Positions 1 through 5,901 are shown, counted from the first letter of the stretch. The stretch: 13,307 nucleotides of DNA from RGIG426 sp045643425 (GCA_045643425.1 JAZUKW010000062.1:1-13307), one strand, 5' to 3'. Translations and numbers: made by a program. The notes: generated by a model not told the origin, from the sequence alone.

Positions 1-1
1 A

Positions 2-457
2 AATTCTTGGGATGCCACCTACGATGCAAGCGGGAACGAACTAACCCGAACACACTACAACGCCGACGGCAGCTCGTATGTGGCATACGAATACACCTAC
101 GACGCGAACGGGAATCAGACGAGTGAGCGCCACTACAACGACGACGACAGCGTGGATTATTGGTGCGAATACACCTACGATGCGAACGGGAATCGGACGA
201 GTGAGTGCCGCTACAACGCCGACGGCAGCGTGGATTGGTGGTGTTCCTGGGATGCCACCTACGACGCGAACGGGAATCGGACAAGTCATCGCGGATACAA
301 CGACGATGGCAGCGTGAATTGGGCATATTCCTGGGATGCCATCTACGACGCGAACGGGAATCTGCTGACCAAAACCTATTTCAACGCCGACGGTAGCGTG
401 AATTATTGGTACGAATATATCTACCTTAACCGCTCTGCACCGGAAAAAGCCGAATAA
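2..457 (+). CDS. YD-like tandem-repeat protein, 5' partial
   Basis: The reading frame is open from the window edge to a TAA at 455-457, so only the last 151 residues are visible. They consist of five tandem units of 26 or 28 residues, each containing a YDANGN core and then a Y/F-N-x-D-x-S-V segment, and a 14-residue tail ending in APEKAE. The pattern resembles the YD/RHS type of beta-strand repeat found in large surface or secreted proteins, but the units are shorter and more regular than classical RHS repeats, and no toxin or core domain is visible. The C-terminus has no membrane anchor or sorting signal. A repeat-only tail like this could be a carbohydrate-binding or structural module. The N-terminal part, which would decide function and export, lies outside the window. 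A strong hairpin follows the stop. Function unknown. Confidence 0.8.
   Translation, partial: NSWDATYDASGNELTRTHYNADGSSYVAYEYTYDANGNQTSERHYNDDDSVDYWCEYTYDANGNRTSECRYNADGSVDWWCSWDATYDANGNRTSHRGYNDDGSVNWAYSWDAIYDANGNLLTKTYFNADGSVNYWYEYIYLNRSAPEKAE
5..412 (+). repeat. Five tandem in-frame repeats (84, 78, 78, 84, 84 bp)
   Basis: Units start at 5, 89, 167, 245 and 329. The longer units begin with Ser-Trp-Asp-Ala, the shorter with Glu-Tyr, so they differ by two codons at the joint. DNA identity between units is high (for example, the CCTGGGATGCCA block recurs at 7, 247 and 331), and the differences fall mainly at polar positions. This suggests recent duplication and recombination within the gene. 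Confidence 0.85.
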
Positions 458-465
458 AGCAACAA

Positions 466-498
466 AGCCCCTCACGGTCGTGAGGGGCTGTTCTTTTA
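466..498 (+). terminator. Rho-independent terminator of the repeat protein gene
   Basis: A perfect 10-bp stem, 466-475 with 480-489, closes a GGTC loop and is followed by a T-rich stretch at 490-498. It starts 9 bases after the stop codon. Confidence 0.8.
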
Positions 499-518
499 GT
501 GTTGTACCCACCACTCGT

Positions 519-626
519 CGAGCCGCCCCCACACACCCGCGCGAACAAAACCGCGAGGCGGTTTTCCGTTTTTGCGAAAACGGGCGGGCGCTGCCCGCGT
601 TCGCGCGGGAAAGCGGGTGCGGCTCG
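519..626. repeat. Four-arm cloverleaf/cruciform inverted repeat
   Basis: The outer arms are 519-546 and 599-626. They are inverted copies with about five mismatches, and the innermost 11 bp (536-546 with 599-609) are perfect. Between them lie three perfect hairpins with no unpaired base separating them: 547-554/558-565 (8 bp, loop GAG), 566-572/577-583 (7 bp, loop TGCG) and 584-589/593-598 (6 bp, loop GCT). No reading frame of interest and no promoter is evident. It could be a mobile palindromic repeat or a structured RNA. The bases from 627 to 655 show nothing recognisable. Confidence 0.75.
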
Positions 627-655
627 GTAGCGGGGTTGTGTGCGGCGTTTGGGGA

Positions 656-772
656 AGCCTCCCTTGTGCAAAGGGAGGTGGCACGGCGAAGCCGTGACGG
701 AGGGATTGTTTGTAAAAAAAGCGAAACAATCCCCCACCCGCTTTGCGGGAGCCCCCTTTACACAAGGGGGCC
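656..772. repeat. MITE-like hairpin-rich intergenic repeat
   Basis: The ends are imperfect inverted repeats (CCTCCCTTGTG at 658-668 against CACAAGGGGG at 761-770). A central inverted repeat pairs 702-711 with 724-733 around an A-rich loop. Smaller hairpins lie at 658-678, 682-696 (CACGGC-GAA-GCCGTG), 737-749 and 751-771. From memory, very similar sequences are dispersed through intergenic DNA of gut Oscillospirales such as Faecalibacterium and relatives; this was not checked. No transposase is present. Short reading frames across it in both directions look spurious. Confidence 0.7.
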
Positions 773-806
773 GGAACATAGGCGCGAACGTCGGCAAAAT
801 CTTCAA

Positions 807-875
807 AGGGGCGGCGTCCTCGACGACCCCAATGAACAAGCACCGACCGTGGGGCGGTCGGGGACGCCCGCCCCT
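807..875. repeat. Long imperfect inverted repeat
   Basis: 807-819 (AGGGGCGGCGTCC) is the inverse of 862-875 apart from one extra base, and 821-830 pairs with 851-860 at 8 of 10 positions. The result is a stem of about 24 bp around a 20-base loop. It probably belongs to a dispersed palindromic family, as with its two neighbours. From 876 to 940 only a small weak hairpin around 890-905 is visible. Confidence 0.6.
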
Positions 876-940
876 ACAAAAGAATTCCGGCGGGCATCGC
901 CGCCCACGCCGTGTGTTTGATTGAGGAGATTTGAATAAGG

Positions 941-971
941 AAAAAGACCTGCCGCGGCAGGTCTTTTTTTA
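941..971 (-). terminator. Terminator of tmcAL, possibly bidirectional
   Basis: The perfect palindrome 946-963 (GACCTGCCGCGGCAGGTC) is flanked by five A's on the left and seven T's on the right, so it can act on either strand. On the minus strand it starts within the tmcAL stop codon region. Confidence 0.85.
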
Positions 972-2177
972 CATCTTCACAAAGCCGGCGGTCAGGTCGC
1001 TGCCGCAGGGGGGAAGCTTCGGGAGAAAGAGGCCGTAGAGGTCGGTAGCTTTGCACTCGAAGTCCCACAACGCGCGGGCGGCGGGGTCGAGCGTATCGGC
1101 TTGGCCTTTGCGTGACAAAATCGGCAGCGCACACCCACCCGCTTTCGCGGCGCGCATCACGTCGTAGCCCGCCTCGGTCGCACCGAGCACGCGGATATAC
1201 GGCGGGGTTTCGGGCGCAAGGTCGGCGGTAAGTCCCAGATACGCCGCCATCAACAGCCGCTTGAGCCGCGTCAGCGGATAGCGGCGGGTTTTGACGAGCG
1301 ACAAAAATTCATCCACGCTGCCCGTTTGCCGCGCGGCGGTAAAGAAGCGGTTTTCGAGCCCCTCGGACACGCCGGGAAGCGCCGCAAAATCGGCGAGCGT
1401 CATTTGGCGCAGACGGTAGAGAAACGCGGTTTCCGCCGTTTGGAATTCGGCGGGGCAAAGGCGATTTGTTTCCGCTTCGGTCAAGAGGCTTCGGATCTCG
1501 GCAGGCAAAAACGGCATGGCGTTCATCAGCCGGTTTTGGCAAATCAGCGTGCGCAGATACGAGCCGGAGGCGACGTCGCCCATGGGAACGACGGCATCGT
1601 GATCGGCGCCGACGCGCTTGACGGTAACGGCATCCATCGAGGAGCGCAGGGTGGAGATGGCGTGGAGATATTCGATCCCGAGCGTGTTGTTGGGGGAGGA
1701 AAGCAGGTCGCCCGCTCTTTGCCCGGCGGCTTCCGCCAGCGCCTTTTGGCGCGCCTCGGCAAAGGAGATGCCGCCCTCCAAATGATACCGCAGCAGCGCG
1801 TTGCACTTGTCGGATTCGAGCGTGACGGCGGCTTTTTTGAGCGCGTCGATGTCGCCGCATTCGCTGCCGAACGCGAGCACGTCCACACATCCGAGCGCGT
1901 TCAAAAGCGCGACGCCGCTTTTGGCAAAAACCTCGGCGGAGGACAGCGCATACGGCGTCGGTAACTCGATCACCACGTCCGCGCCGCAGGCGAGCGCCAT
2001 TTTGGCACGCTCATATTTCGGCAGCAGCGCCGGCTCGCCGCGCTGGACGTAGTTGCCGCTCATAACGACGACAACGTGGGACGCCGCCGCACCCTCGCGG
2101 CTTTTACACCATCGGAGCAAGCGGGCGTGACCGTTATGCAGAGGATTAAATTCCGCAACAAGACCGCATACTTTCAT
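969..2177 (-). CDS. tmcAL: tRNA(Met) cytidine acetate ligase TmcAL (YlbM family)
   Basis: TmcAL uses ATP and acetate to form N4-acetylcytidine at the wobble base of elongator tRNA-Met. It acts in the cytosol through an acetyl-adenylate intermediate. The 402-residue product matches the family (about 400-415). Residues 1-20 hold the nucleotidyltransferase signature EFNPLHNGH (HNGH at 14-17), followed by an SGNYVQRGEPALL block typical of the family. The rest is the helical tRNA-binding part. The frame stays open further upstream, but the ATG at 2175-2177 is preceded by AAAAAGGTGAG at good spacing, and the protein begins exactly at the conserved MKVCGLVAEFNP. The gene is divergent from ackA. In other Clostridia, this family often sits near pta/ackA and DUF177-rpmF, so the pairing is expected. 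No pta or rpmF is seen here. Confidence 0.95.
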   Translation of the reverse strand: MKVCGLVAEFNPLHNGHARLLRWCKSREGAAASHVVVVMSGNYVQRGEPALLPKYERAKMALACGADVVIELPTPYALSSAEVFAKSGVALLNALGCVDVLAFGSECGDIDALKKAAVTLESDKCNALLRYHLEGGISFAEARQKALAEAAGQRAGDLLSSPNNTLGIEYLHAISTLRSSMDAVTVKRVGADHDAVVPMGDVASGSYLRTLICQNRLMNAMPFLPAEIRSLLTEAETNRLCPAEFQTAETAFLYRLRQMTLADFAALPGVSEGLENRFFTAARQTGSVDEFLSLVKTRRYPLTRLKRLLMAAYLGLTADLAPETPPYIRVLGATEAGYDVMRAAKAGGCALPILSRKGQADTLDPAARALWDFECKATDLYGLFLPKLPPCGSDLTAGFVKM

Positions 2178-2206
2178 TTTTCTCACCTTTTTTATGAATT
2201 TCTTGC

Positions 2207-2235
2207 TTGAAATGTGTCTAAAGAAGGAGTATAAT
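2207..2235 (+). promoter_or_regulatory. Promoter of ackA
   Basis: TTGAAA at 2207-2212, a 17-base spacer and a consensus TATAAT at 2230-2235 predict a start near 2242 and a leader of about 40 bases. Confidence 0.75.
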
Positions 2236-2238
2236 AAC

Positions 2239-2267
2239 AGTATACCAAATTTATACAAGAATGACAA
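2239..2267 (-). promoter_or_regulatory. Promoter of tmcAL
   Basis: On the minus strand, TTGTCA (2262-2267), a 17-base spacer and TATACT (2239-2244) are present, with a TG one base ahead of the -10 (extended -10). The predicted start is near 2232. It faces and overlaps the ackA promoter. Confidence 0.7.
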
Positions 2268-2280
2268 GGGGAGAATGGTT

Positions 2281-3510
2281 ATGAAAATTTTAGTGATCAA
2301 CGCCGGCAGCTCGTCGCTGAAATATCAGCTGATCGATATGGACGGCGAGAAATTGCTGGCGAAAGGCCTTTGCGCCCGCGTCGGCGGCACCGGCGGTTCC
2401 TGCAAGCATGAATATATGGTGGAACACCCGGTTGACGAAAACGATAAGTACAGAGAGTATTCCTATAAGGTGGAAATGAAAGATCATACCGCGGCGTTTG
2501 CCGAGGTCAAAAAATGCCTGACGACCGGCGAGGGCAAGGTTATCGACGACTTTTCCGAGATCGACGCCGTCGGTCACCGCATCGTTCAGGGCGGTGCGAT
2601 TTTCGACAAATCCGTGCTGGTGGACGAAAAGGTCATCGCCGACATCGAGTCGCTGATCCCGCTGGCGCCGCTTCACAACGAGGCGCACGTGCAGGGCATC
2701 CGCGCCGCCATCGAAACCTGCGGCAAGAACGTTCCGCAGGTCGTGGTGTTCGATACCTCGTTCCACGCGACGATGCCGAAAAAGGCGTTTTTGTGGGGCC
2801 TGCCGTACGAGATGTATGAGAAATACGGCGTGCGCCGTTACGGCTTCCACGGCACGTCTCACCGCTTTGTGAGCAAACGCTGCGCCGAGCTGATCGGCAA
2901 GCCGGATGCGCAGGGCACCAAGATCATCACCTGCCACATCGGTAACGGTTCGTCTCTTGCCGCGGTGAAGGACGGCAAGGTTATCGACACCACGATGGGT
3001 CTTACCCCGCTCGACGGCTTTATGATGGGTACGCGTTCCGGCGCGGTCGATCCGTCTGCGGTGACCTATATTATGAAGAAAAAGAGACTCGGCCCCGCAA
3101 GAATGGACGAGCTGCTCAACAAAAAATCCGGTATGCTCGGTATTGCCGGCGTGTCGGACGATCGGGACGTGACCAAGCTGATCGAAGAGGGCAACGAGAT
3201 GGCGAAGCTTGCGTGGGATATGCGTAACTATCAGATCGTGAAAGCTATCGGCGGCTTTGTGGCGGCGCTCGACGGTGTGGATGCGATGGTGTTCACCGCC
3301 GGTATCGGCGAGAACCAAATCCAGCTGCGTGAGGACATTATGAACGCTCTTGGCTATTTGGGCGTTGTTCCCAACAAAAGGAATAACAAAACCCGCGGCC
3401 AGGAGATCGAGATTTCCAGCAAACGCTCCAAGGTGCGCGTGTTCGTGATCCCGACCAACGAGGAACTGATGATCGCCCGCGACACCAAAGCGATCGTCGA
3501 GGCGCTGTAA
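2281..3510 (+). CDS. ackA: Acetate kinase AckA
   Basis: AckA catalyses acetyl-phosphate + ADP to acetate + ATP, the substrate-level phosphorylation step of acetate fermentation, in the cytosol. The 409-residue product has the usual length. It starts with the ASKHA phosphate loop (ILVINAGSSSLKYQLID), carries RRYGFHGTSH around residue 185, HIGNGSSLAAV around 220, MGTRSGAVDP around 240, and ends with FTAGIGENQ and a late NEELMIARD motif. The ATG at 2281 is preferred over the in-frame ATG at 2275 because AAGGGGAG at 2266-2273 lies 7 bases ahead of it; the upstream extension in this frame lies inside the promoter. No phosphotransacetylase gene adjoins it, and a shared terminator closes it, so it appears monocistronic. 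Confidence 0.97.
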   Translation: MKILVINAGSSSLKYQLIDMDGEKLLAKGLCARVGGTGGSCKHEYMVEHPVDENDKYREYSYKVEMKDHTAAFAEVKKCLTTGEGKVIDDFSEIDAVGHRIVQGGAIFDKSVLVDEKVIADIESLIPLAPLHNEAHVQGIRAAIETCGKNVPQVVVFDTSFHATMPKKAFLWGLPYEMYEKYGVRRYGFHGTSHRFVSKRCAELIGKPDAQGTKIITCHIGNGSSLAAVKDGKVIDTTMGLTPLDGFMMGTRSGAVDPSAVTYIMKKKRLGPARMDELLNKKSGMLGIAGVSDDRDVTKLIEEGNEMAKLAWDMRNYQIVKAIGGFVAALDGVDAMVFTAGIGENQIQLREDIMNALGYLGVVPNKRNNKTRGQEIEISSKRSKVRVFVIPTNEELMIARDTKAIVEAL

Positions 3511-3528
3511 TCGAAAAAAAGAAAAAGC

Positions 3529-3570
3529 AAAAGTCCGTTCCCCCGAAAAGGAGGAACGGACTTTTTTATG
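3529..3570. terminator. Bidirectional terminator between ackA and the DUF378 gene
   Basis: The 11-bp stem 3531-3541/3553-3563 (AAGTCCGTTCC) is followed by a T tract at 3562-3567 and preceded by A-rich DNA, so it can end transcripts from both converging genes. Confidence 0.85.
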
Positions 3571-3576
3571 CGGGTT

Positions 3577-3804
3577 TTAGTGAGCGCCGAACGTCGAAAG
3601 ATCGCCGTTTTCGTCCCGGTCACGGAACAACAGCGACACGCACCACACGCCGGCAAGGGCCACGACCGTGTAGATGATGCGCGAGAGCAGCGCATCCTGA
3701 CCGCCGAAGATCCAAGCCACAATATCAAACTGAAAGAGTCCGATACTGCCCCAGTTGAACGCGCCGATAATGGTGAGTATCAGGGCGAGCCTGTCCATAA
3801 ACAT
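3577..3804 (-). CDS. Small DUF378-family membrane protein
   Basis: A 75-residue protein with two hydrophobic helices: residues 4-34 contain the characteristic GAFNWGSIGLFQFD segment, and residues 42-60 form the second helix (SRIIYTVVALAGVW). The tail is short and charged. This matches the DUF378 family of small inner-membrane proteins, whose function is unknown to me. The start at 3804 (Met-Phe-Met-Asp) is chosen because AGGAAAGGA at 3814-3822 lies 9 bases upstream; the next Met at 3798 is possible. The same frame runs upstream into nrdR DNA but without family resemblance. It lies 55 bases downstream of nrdR with no terminator between, so the two are probably co-transcribed. A functional link to ribonucleotide reduction is not evident. 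Confidence 0.85.
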   Translation of the reverse strand: MFMDRLALILTIIGAFNWGSIGLFQFDIVAWIFGGQDALLSRIIYTVVALAGVWCVSLLFRDRDENGDLSTFGAH

Positions 3805-3859
3805 TCCGATCCATCCTTTCCTCATAGAGTTACGGTTAGTATCGGCGTTTTCGGACAAA

Positions 3860-4312
3860 TTATTCATCCAGCAATTTGGCGATCGTGTCGCGGAAGCTGG
3901 TGATGTCTTTGAAATCGCGGTAAACGGAGGAGAAGCGCACGTAGGCGACCTTATCGACGGATTTGAGTTCTTCCATAGCATACTCGCCGATTTGTTCGCT
4001 CGTCACCTCGCGGTCAAGCGAGCCTTGCACGCGGGATTCGATGTTGGTGACAATTTTTTCCAGCGTCTCCATCGAGATCGGGCGCTTCTCGCACGCACGC
4101 ATAAGGCCGCGGAGCAGCTTGTCGCGGTCGAACGCTTGGCGGGATTTGTCGCGTTTGATGACGAGAACGGGCGTTTTTTCTACCGTTTCGTAGGTGGTGA
4201 AGCGCTTGCCGCAGGAGAGACATTCCCGACGACGGCGAATGCTCAAATCCTCATCCGTGGGGCGGGAATCGACCACCTTGCTGTCGGCAAAGCCGCAAAA
4301 AGGACATTTCAT
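3860..4312 (-). CDS. nrdR: Transcriptional repressor NrdR
   Basis: NrdR is the ATP/dATP-sensing repressor of ribonucleotide reductase genes. The 150-residue length is standard. The N-terminal zinc ribbon has Cys3, Cys6, Cys31 and Cys34 (CPFC and CLSC), with the basic stretch IRRRRECLSC that contacts DNA. Residues from about 49 to 139 form the ATP-cone (VLVIKRDKSRQAFDRDKLLRG onward), the nucleotide sensor. The start is supported by GGGAGG directly upstream. A palindrome resembling the NrdR box lies 25 bases before the start codon, which suggests autoregulation. No nrd structural genes are in the window. DUF378 follows as the likely second gene of the unit. Confidence 0.97.
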   Translation of the reverse strand: MKCPFCGFADSKVVDSRPTDEDLSIRRRRECLSCGKRFTTYETVEKTPVLVIKRDKSRQAFDRDKLLRGLMRACEKRPISMETLEKIVTNIESRVQGSLDREVTSEQIGEYAMEELKSVDKVAYVRFSSVYRDFKDITSFRDTIAKLLDE

Positions 4313-4336
4313 ACTAAAATCCTCCCAAAATCTATA

Positions 4337-4352
4337 CTACCATATATTGTGG
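4337..4352 (-). promoter_or_regulatory. Probable NrdR box upstream of nrdR
   Basis: On the minus strand this reads CCACAATATATGGTAG. It matches the known 16-bp NrdR consensus ACACWATATATWGTGT (from memory) at 12 of 16 positions and is itself 12/16 palindromic. A candidate promoter, TTGTCT (4374-4379) with TATATC (4352-4357) and a 16-base spacer, would place the box at the transcription start. A second, poorer half-site (AGTGT) lies at 4361-4365. Confidence 0.55.
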
Positions 4353-4390
4353 ATATAATAAGTGTATCATACAAGACAAAAAAATGCAAC

Positions 4391-4426
4391 AAAAAAATCT
4401 CCGCTTTCCGAAAAAAGCGGAGATTT
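4391..4426 (-). terminator. Terminator of the first sugar-phosphate transferase gene
   Basis: The 13-bp stem 4395-4407/4414-4426 has a 6-base loop and is followed on the minus strand by seven T's (4391-4397). It separates this gene from nrdR. Confidence 0.88.
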
Positions 4427-4432
4427 GTGAAT

Positions 4433-5125
4433 TTACGAGGCGGTGCGGTGGTTGAGGAGGATGCGGATGTCCGCTTCCTGGACGGCGTGACCGTCCACCA
4501 CGTCGGTGGAGCGCAGGACGCACACCACGGTTTTGGCGAGGATCTGCAGGTCGAAGAGGAAGGTGGCGTGACGGGCGTAATAGCCGTCCATAAACGCCTT
4601 TTTGTTGACGCGCAGATTATCGCGGCCGTTGATCTGCGACCAGCCGGTAAGACCGGGGCGCACGGTGGTGGCGTAGTGAAGCTCACGGAGACGGAGCAGC
4701 TCTTTTTCCGCCGGGATGACCGGACGCGGACCGACGAAGCTCATATCCCCGATGAGGATGTTCCACAGCTGGGGCAGCTCGTCGAGACTGAAGCGGCGGA
4801 GGAAGCGGCCCACGGAGGAGACGTACTTTTGCGCTTCCAGGTCGCAGGTGGCGACGTTGGCCGGAGCGTCGATGCTCATCGTGCGGAATTTAAGGCAACG
4901 GAACTCTTTTCCGTTTTTGCCGATACGTTTTTGTAAGAACAGCGGAGACGCTTTGGTGTCGATCGCGGAGACAAGCGCCACGATCAACGAAAGGGGCAAC
5001 AGCAGCACGGTCAGCAGAAGAGCGAACACGATGTCCAGCGTGCGCTTCACGAAGAGGAAGCTCTTGCGCGGCGTTTTAATATTTTTGGTCGGTGTGTTGA
5101 GGGACAACAGCATTTCCTGCGACAT
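4433..5125 (-). CDS. Small polyprenyl-phosphate sugar-1-phosphate transferase (PF02397 family)
   Basis: Bacterial sugar transferases of this family move a sugar-1-phosphate from a nucleotide sugar to undecaprenyl phosphate at the inner face of the membrane, starting exopolysaccharide, capsule or glycoprotein glycan synthesis. The 230 residues match the small, single-domain (PglC-like) class. Residues 27-55 form the one reentrant hydrophobic segment (DIVFALLLTVLLLPLSL). LFLQKRIGKNG and CLKFRTM follow, then the catalytic Asp-Glu pair D115-E116 in SLDELPQLWN, GPRPVIP (132-138) and RPGLTGWSQINGRD (156-169). The ATG at 5123-5125 is chosen because AAAGGAG at 5134-5140 is 8 bases away; the in-frame GTG at 5132-5134 overlaps that site. 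The sugar substrate cannot be read from the sequence. It is divergent from a paralogue, and no glycosyltransferase cluster adjoins it. Confidence 0.92.
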   Translation of the reverse strand: MSQEMLLSLNTPTKNIKTPRKSFLFVKRTLDIVFALLLTVLLLPLSLIVALVSAIDTKASPLFLQKRIGKNGKEFRCLKFRTMSIDAPANVATCDLEAQKYVSSVGRFLRRFSLDELPQLWNILIGDMSFVGPRPVIPAEKELLRLRELHYATTVRPGLTGWSQINGRDNLRVNKKAFMDGYYARHATFLFDLQILAKTVVCVLRSTDVVDGHAVQEADIRILLNHRTAS

Positions 5126-5181
5126 ACGCGTCACTCCTTTCTGTAGGGCCGAAACAGCGGCCTTTCTTACTTTGCACCGTT

Positions 5182-5210
5182 ATTATACTCTGTACTATAG
5201 GGAATTACAA
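5182..5210 (-). promoter_or_regulatory. Promoter of the first sugar-phosphate transferase gene
   Basis: On the minus strand, TTGTAA (5205-5210), a 17-base spacer and consensus TATAAT (5182-5187) are present. The -35 is one arm of the inverted repeat TTACAA-N9-TTGTAA (5205-5225), a possible operator. A small hairpin (5147-5151/5158-5162) lies in the leader just ahead of the ribosome binding site. Confidence 0.65.
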
Positions 5211-5218
5211 GTTTCAAT

Positions 5219-5246
5219 TTTGTAACCTTTTTGTCAGATTTGTAAC
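5219..5246 (+). repeat. Direct repeat TTTGTAAC, 20-bp period
   Basis: TTTGTAAC occurs at 5219-5226 and again at 5239-5246, each followed by a T-rich run. With the inverted TTACAA at 5205-5210 there are three similar half-sites, about two helical turns apart, between the divergent sugar transferase genes. They may bind a regulator. I could not assign a convincing promoter to the rightward gene; CATAAT at 5259-5264 is the best -10-like sequence. Confidence 0.45.
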
Positions 5247-5319
5247 TTTTTCGATTTGCATAATGCGTCGGATACAGGGGAACGCTAACAGAAACGGTCG
5301 AAACAAGGAGGAGACGCAC

Positions 5320-5901
5320 GTGTATCCGATCATCAAGCGAAGCATAGATATTGTGGTTTCCGCCGTGCTGTTGGTGCTGCTTCTACCGTTGATGGTAGTG
5401 ATAGCGGCGGCGCTGTATTCGTTTCCGCCGCGCCGCGTGTTGTTCCGTCAACGCCGCGTCGGTAAAAATGACAAAATTTTTACTATTTACAAATTTTACA
5501 CTTTATACCCCGATGCGCTGTCGTCGATCTCTTCTATGGGCGCGGCGGCAACGCCTCTCGGCGCGATTTTGCGGTCGTGGAGCATTGACGAATTGCCGCA
5601 GCTTTGGAACGTGCTGAAAGGGGATATGAGCTTTGTCGGCCCGCGCCCGGTGGTGCCGGAGGAGGGGACGCTGCTGCTCCGTCGCCGACAGCTCGGAGCG
5701 GTCGGCGTGCGGCCGGGAATGACGGGGCTTGCGCAGGTACGCGGGCGCAAACGCCTGAACGTCGAGGACAAGGCGCGCTGTGACGCCTATTACTGCAAGG
5801 AAATGAGCGCGTCGCTCGATCTGTATATTCTGTGGAGAACCTTGTTTTGTGTGCATTGTAAGGAGACGCCGACCGACAAAAAAGCCTTGACAAACCGATA
5901 A
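5320..5901 (+). CDS. Second small polyprenyl-phosphate sugar-1-phosphate transferase, divergent
   Basis: The same PF02397 family as its divergent neighbour, with a similar expected role of loading a sugar-1-phosphate on undecaprenyl phosphate. The 193 residues include a reentrant hydrophobic segment at 9-33 (DIVVSAVLLVLLLPLMVV), LFRQRRVGKND, catalytic D90-E91 in SIDELPQLWN, GPRPVVP (107-113) and RPGMTGLAQVRGR (131-143). The start is a GTG at 5320, since AAGGAGG at 5305-5311 is 8 bases upstream and the protein then begins directly with the family's KRSIDIV region; an ATG at 5263 would read through that site. Odd points: the usual KFRSM/KFRTM block reads KFYTL, so the arginine is Tyr60, and the following segment is rather different from the neighbour's. 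Activity is therefore less certain. Its end carries the -35 box of the next promoter. Confidence 0.88.
   Translation: MYPIIKRSIDIVVSAVLLVLLLPLMVVIAAALYSFPPRRVLFRQRRVGKNDKIFTIYKFYTLYPDALSSISSMGAAATPLGAILRSWSIDELPQLWNVLKGDMSFVGPRPVVPEEGTLLLRRRQLGAVGVRPGMTGLAQVRGRKRLNVEDKARCDAYYCKEMSASLDLYILWRTLFCVHCKETPTDKKALTNR

Noticed and set aside
5..412. A CRISPR-like array
   Set aside because: The repeats are in frame, contiguous and coding, with no unique spacers and no cas genes.
519..626. A tRNA gene, suggested by the cloverleaf shape
   Set aside because: Arm lengths, loops and the missing T-loop and CCA sequences do not fit any tRNA.
426..924. Several open frames of 94-146 codons on both strands in the gap after the repeat protein
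   Set aside because: They run across palindromic repeats and a terminator, have no family resemblance or good ribosome binding site, and overlap each other in several frames.
1326..1964. A 212-codon open frame antisense to tmcAL
   Set aside because: Shadow of a well-supported gene in GC-rich codon usage; composition is low-complexity and no translation signal is seen.
2194..2280. A longer AckA N-terminus
   Set aside because: The extra 29 codons overlap the promoter and lack conservation; the ATG at 2281 has the ribosome binding site and the family start.
2290..3318. A 342-codon open frame antisense to ackA
   Set aside because: It mirrors ackA codons, is rich in His, Arg and Val, and resembles no family.
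4369..4383. A second NrdR box at the usual 31-base spacing
   Set aside because: The sequence there (CAAGACAAAA region) does not match the consensus.
3755..4936. A 393-codon open frame antisense to nrdR and the sugar transferase
   Set aside because: It crosses two real genes, a terminator and the NrdR box; biased composition only.
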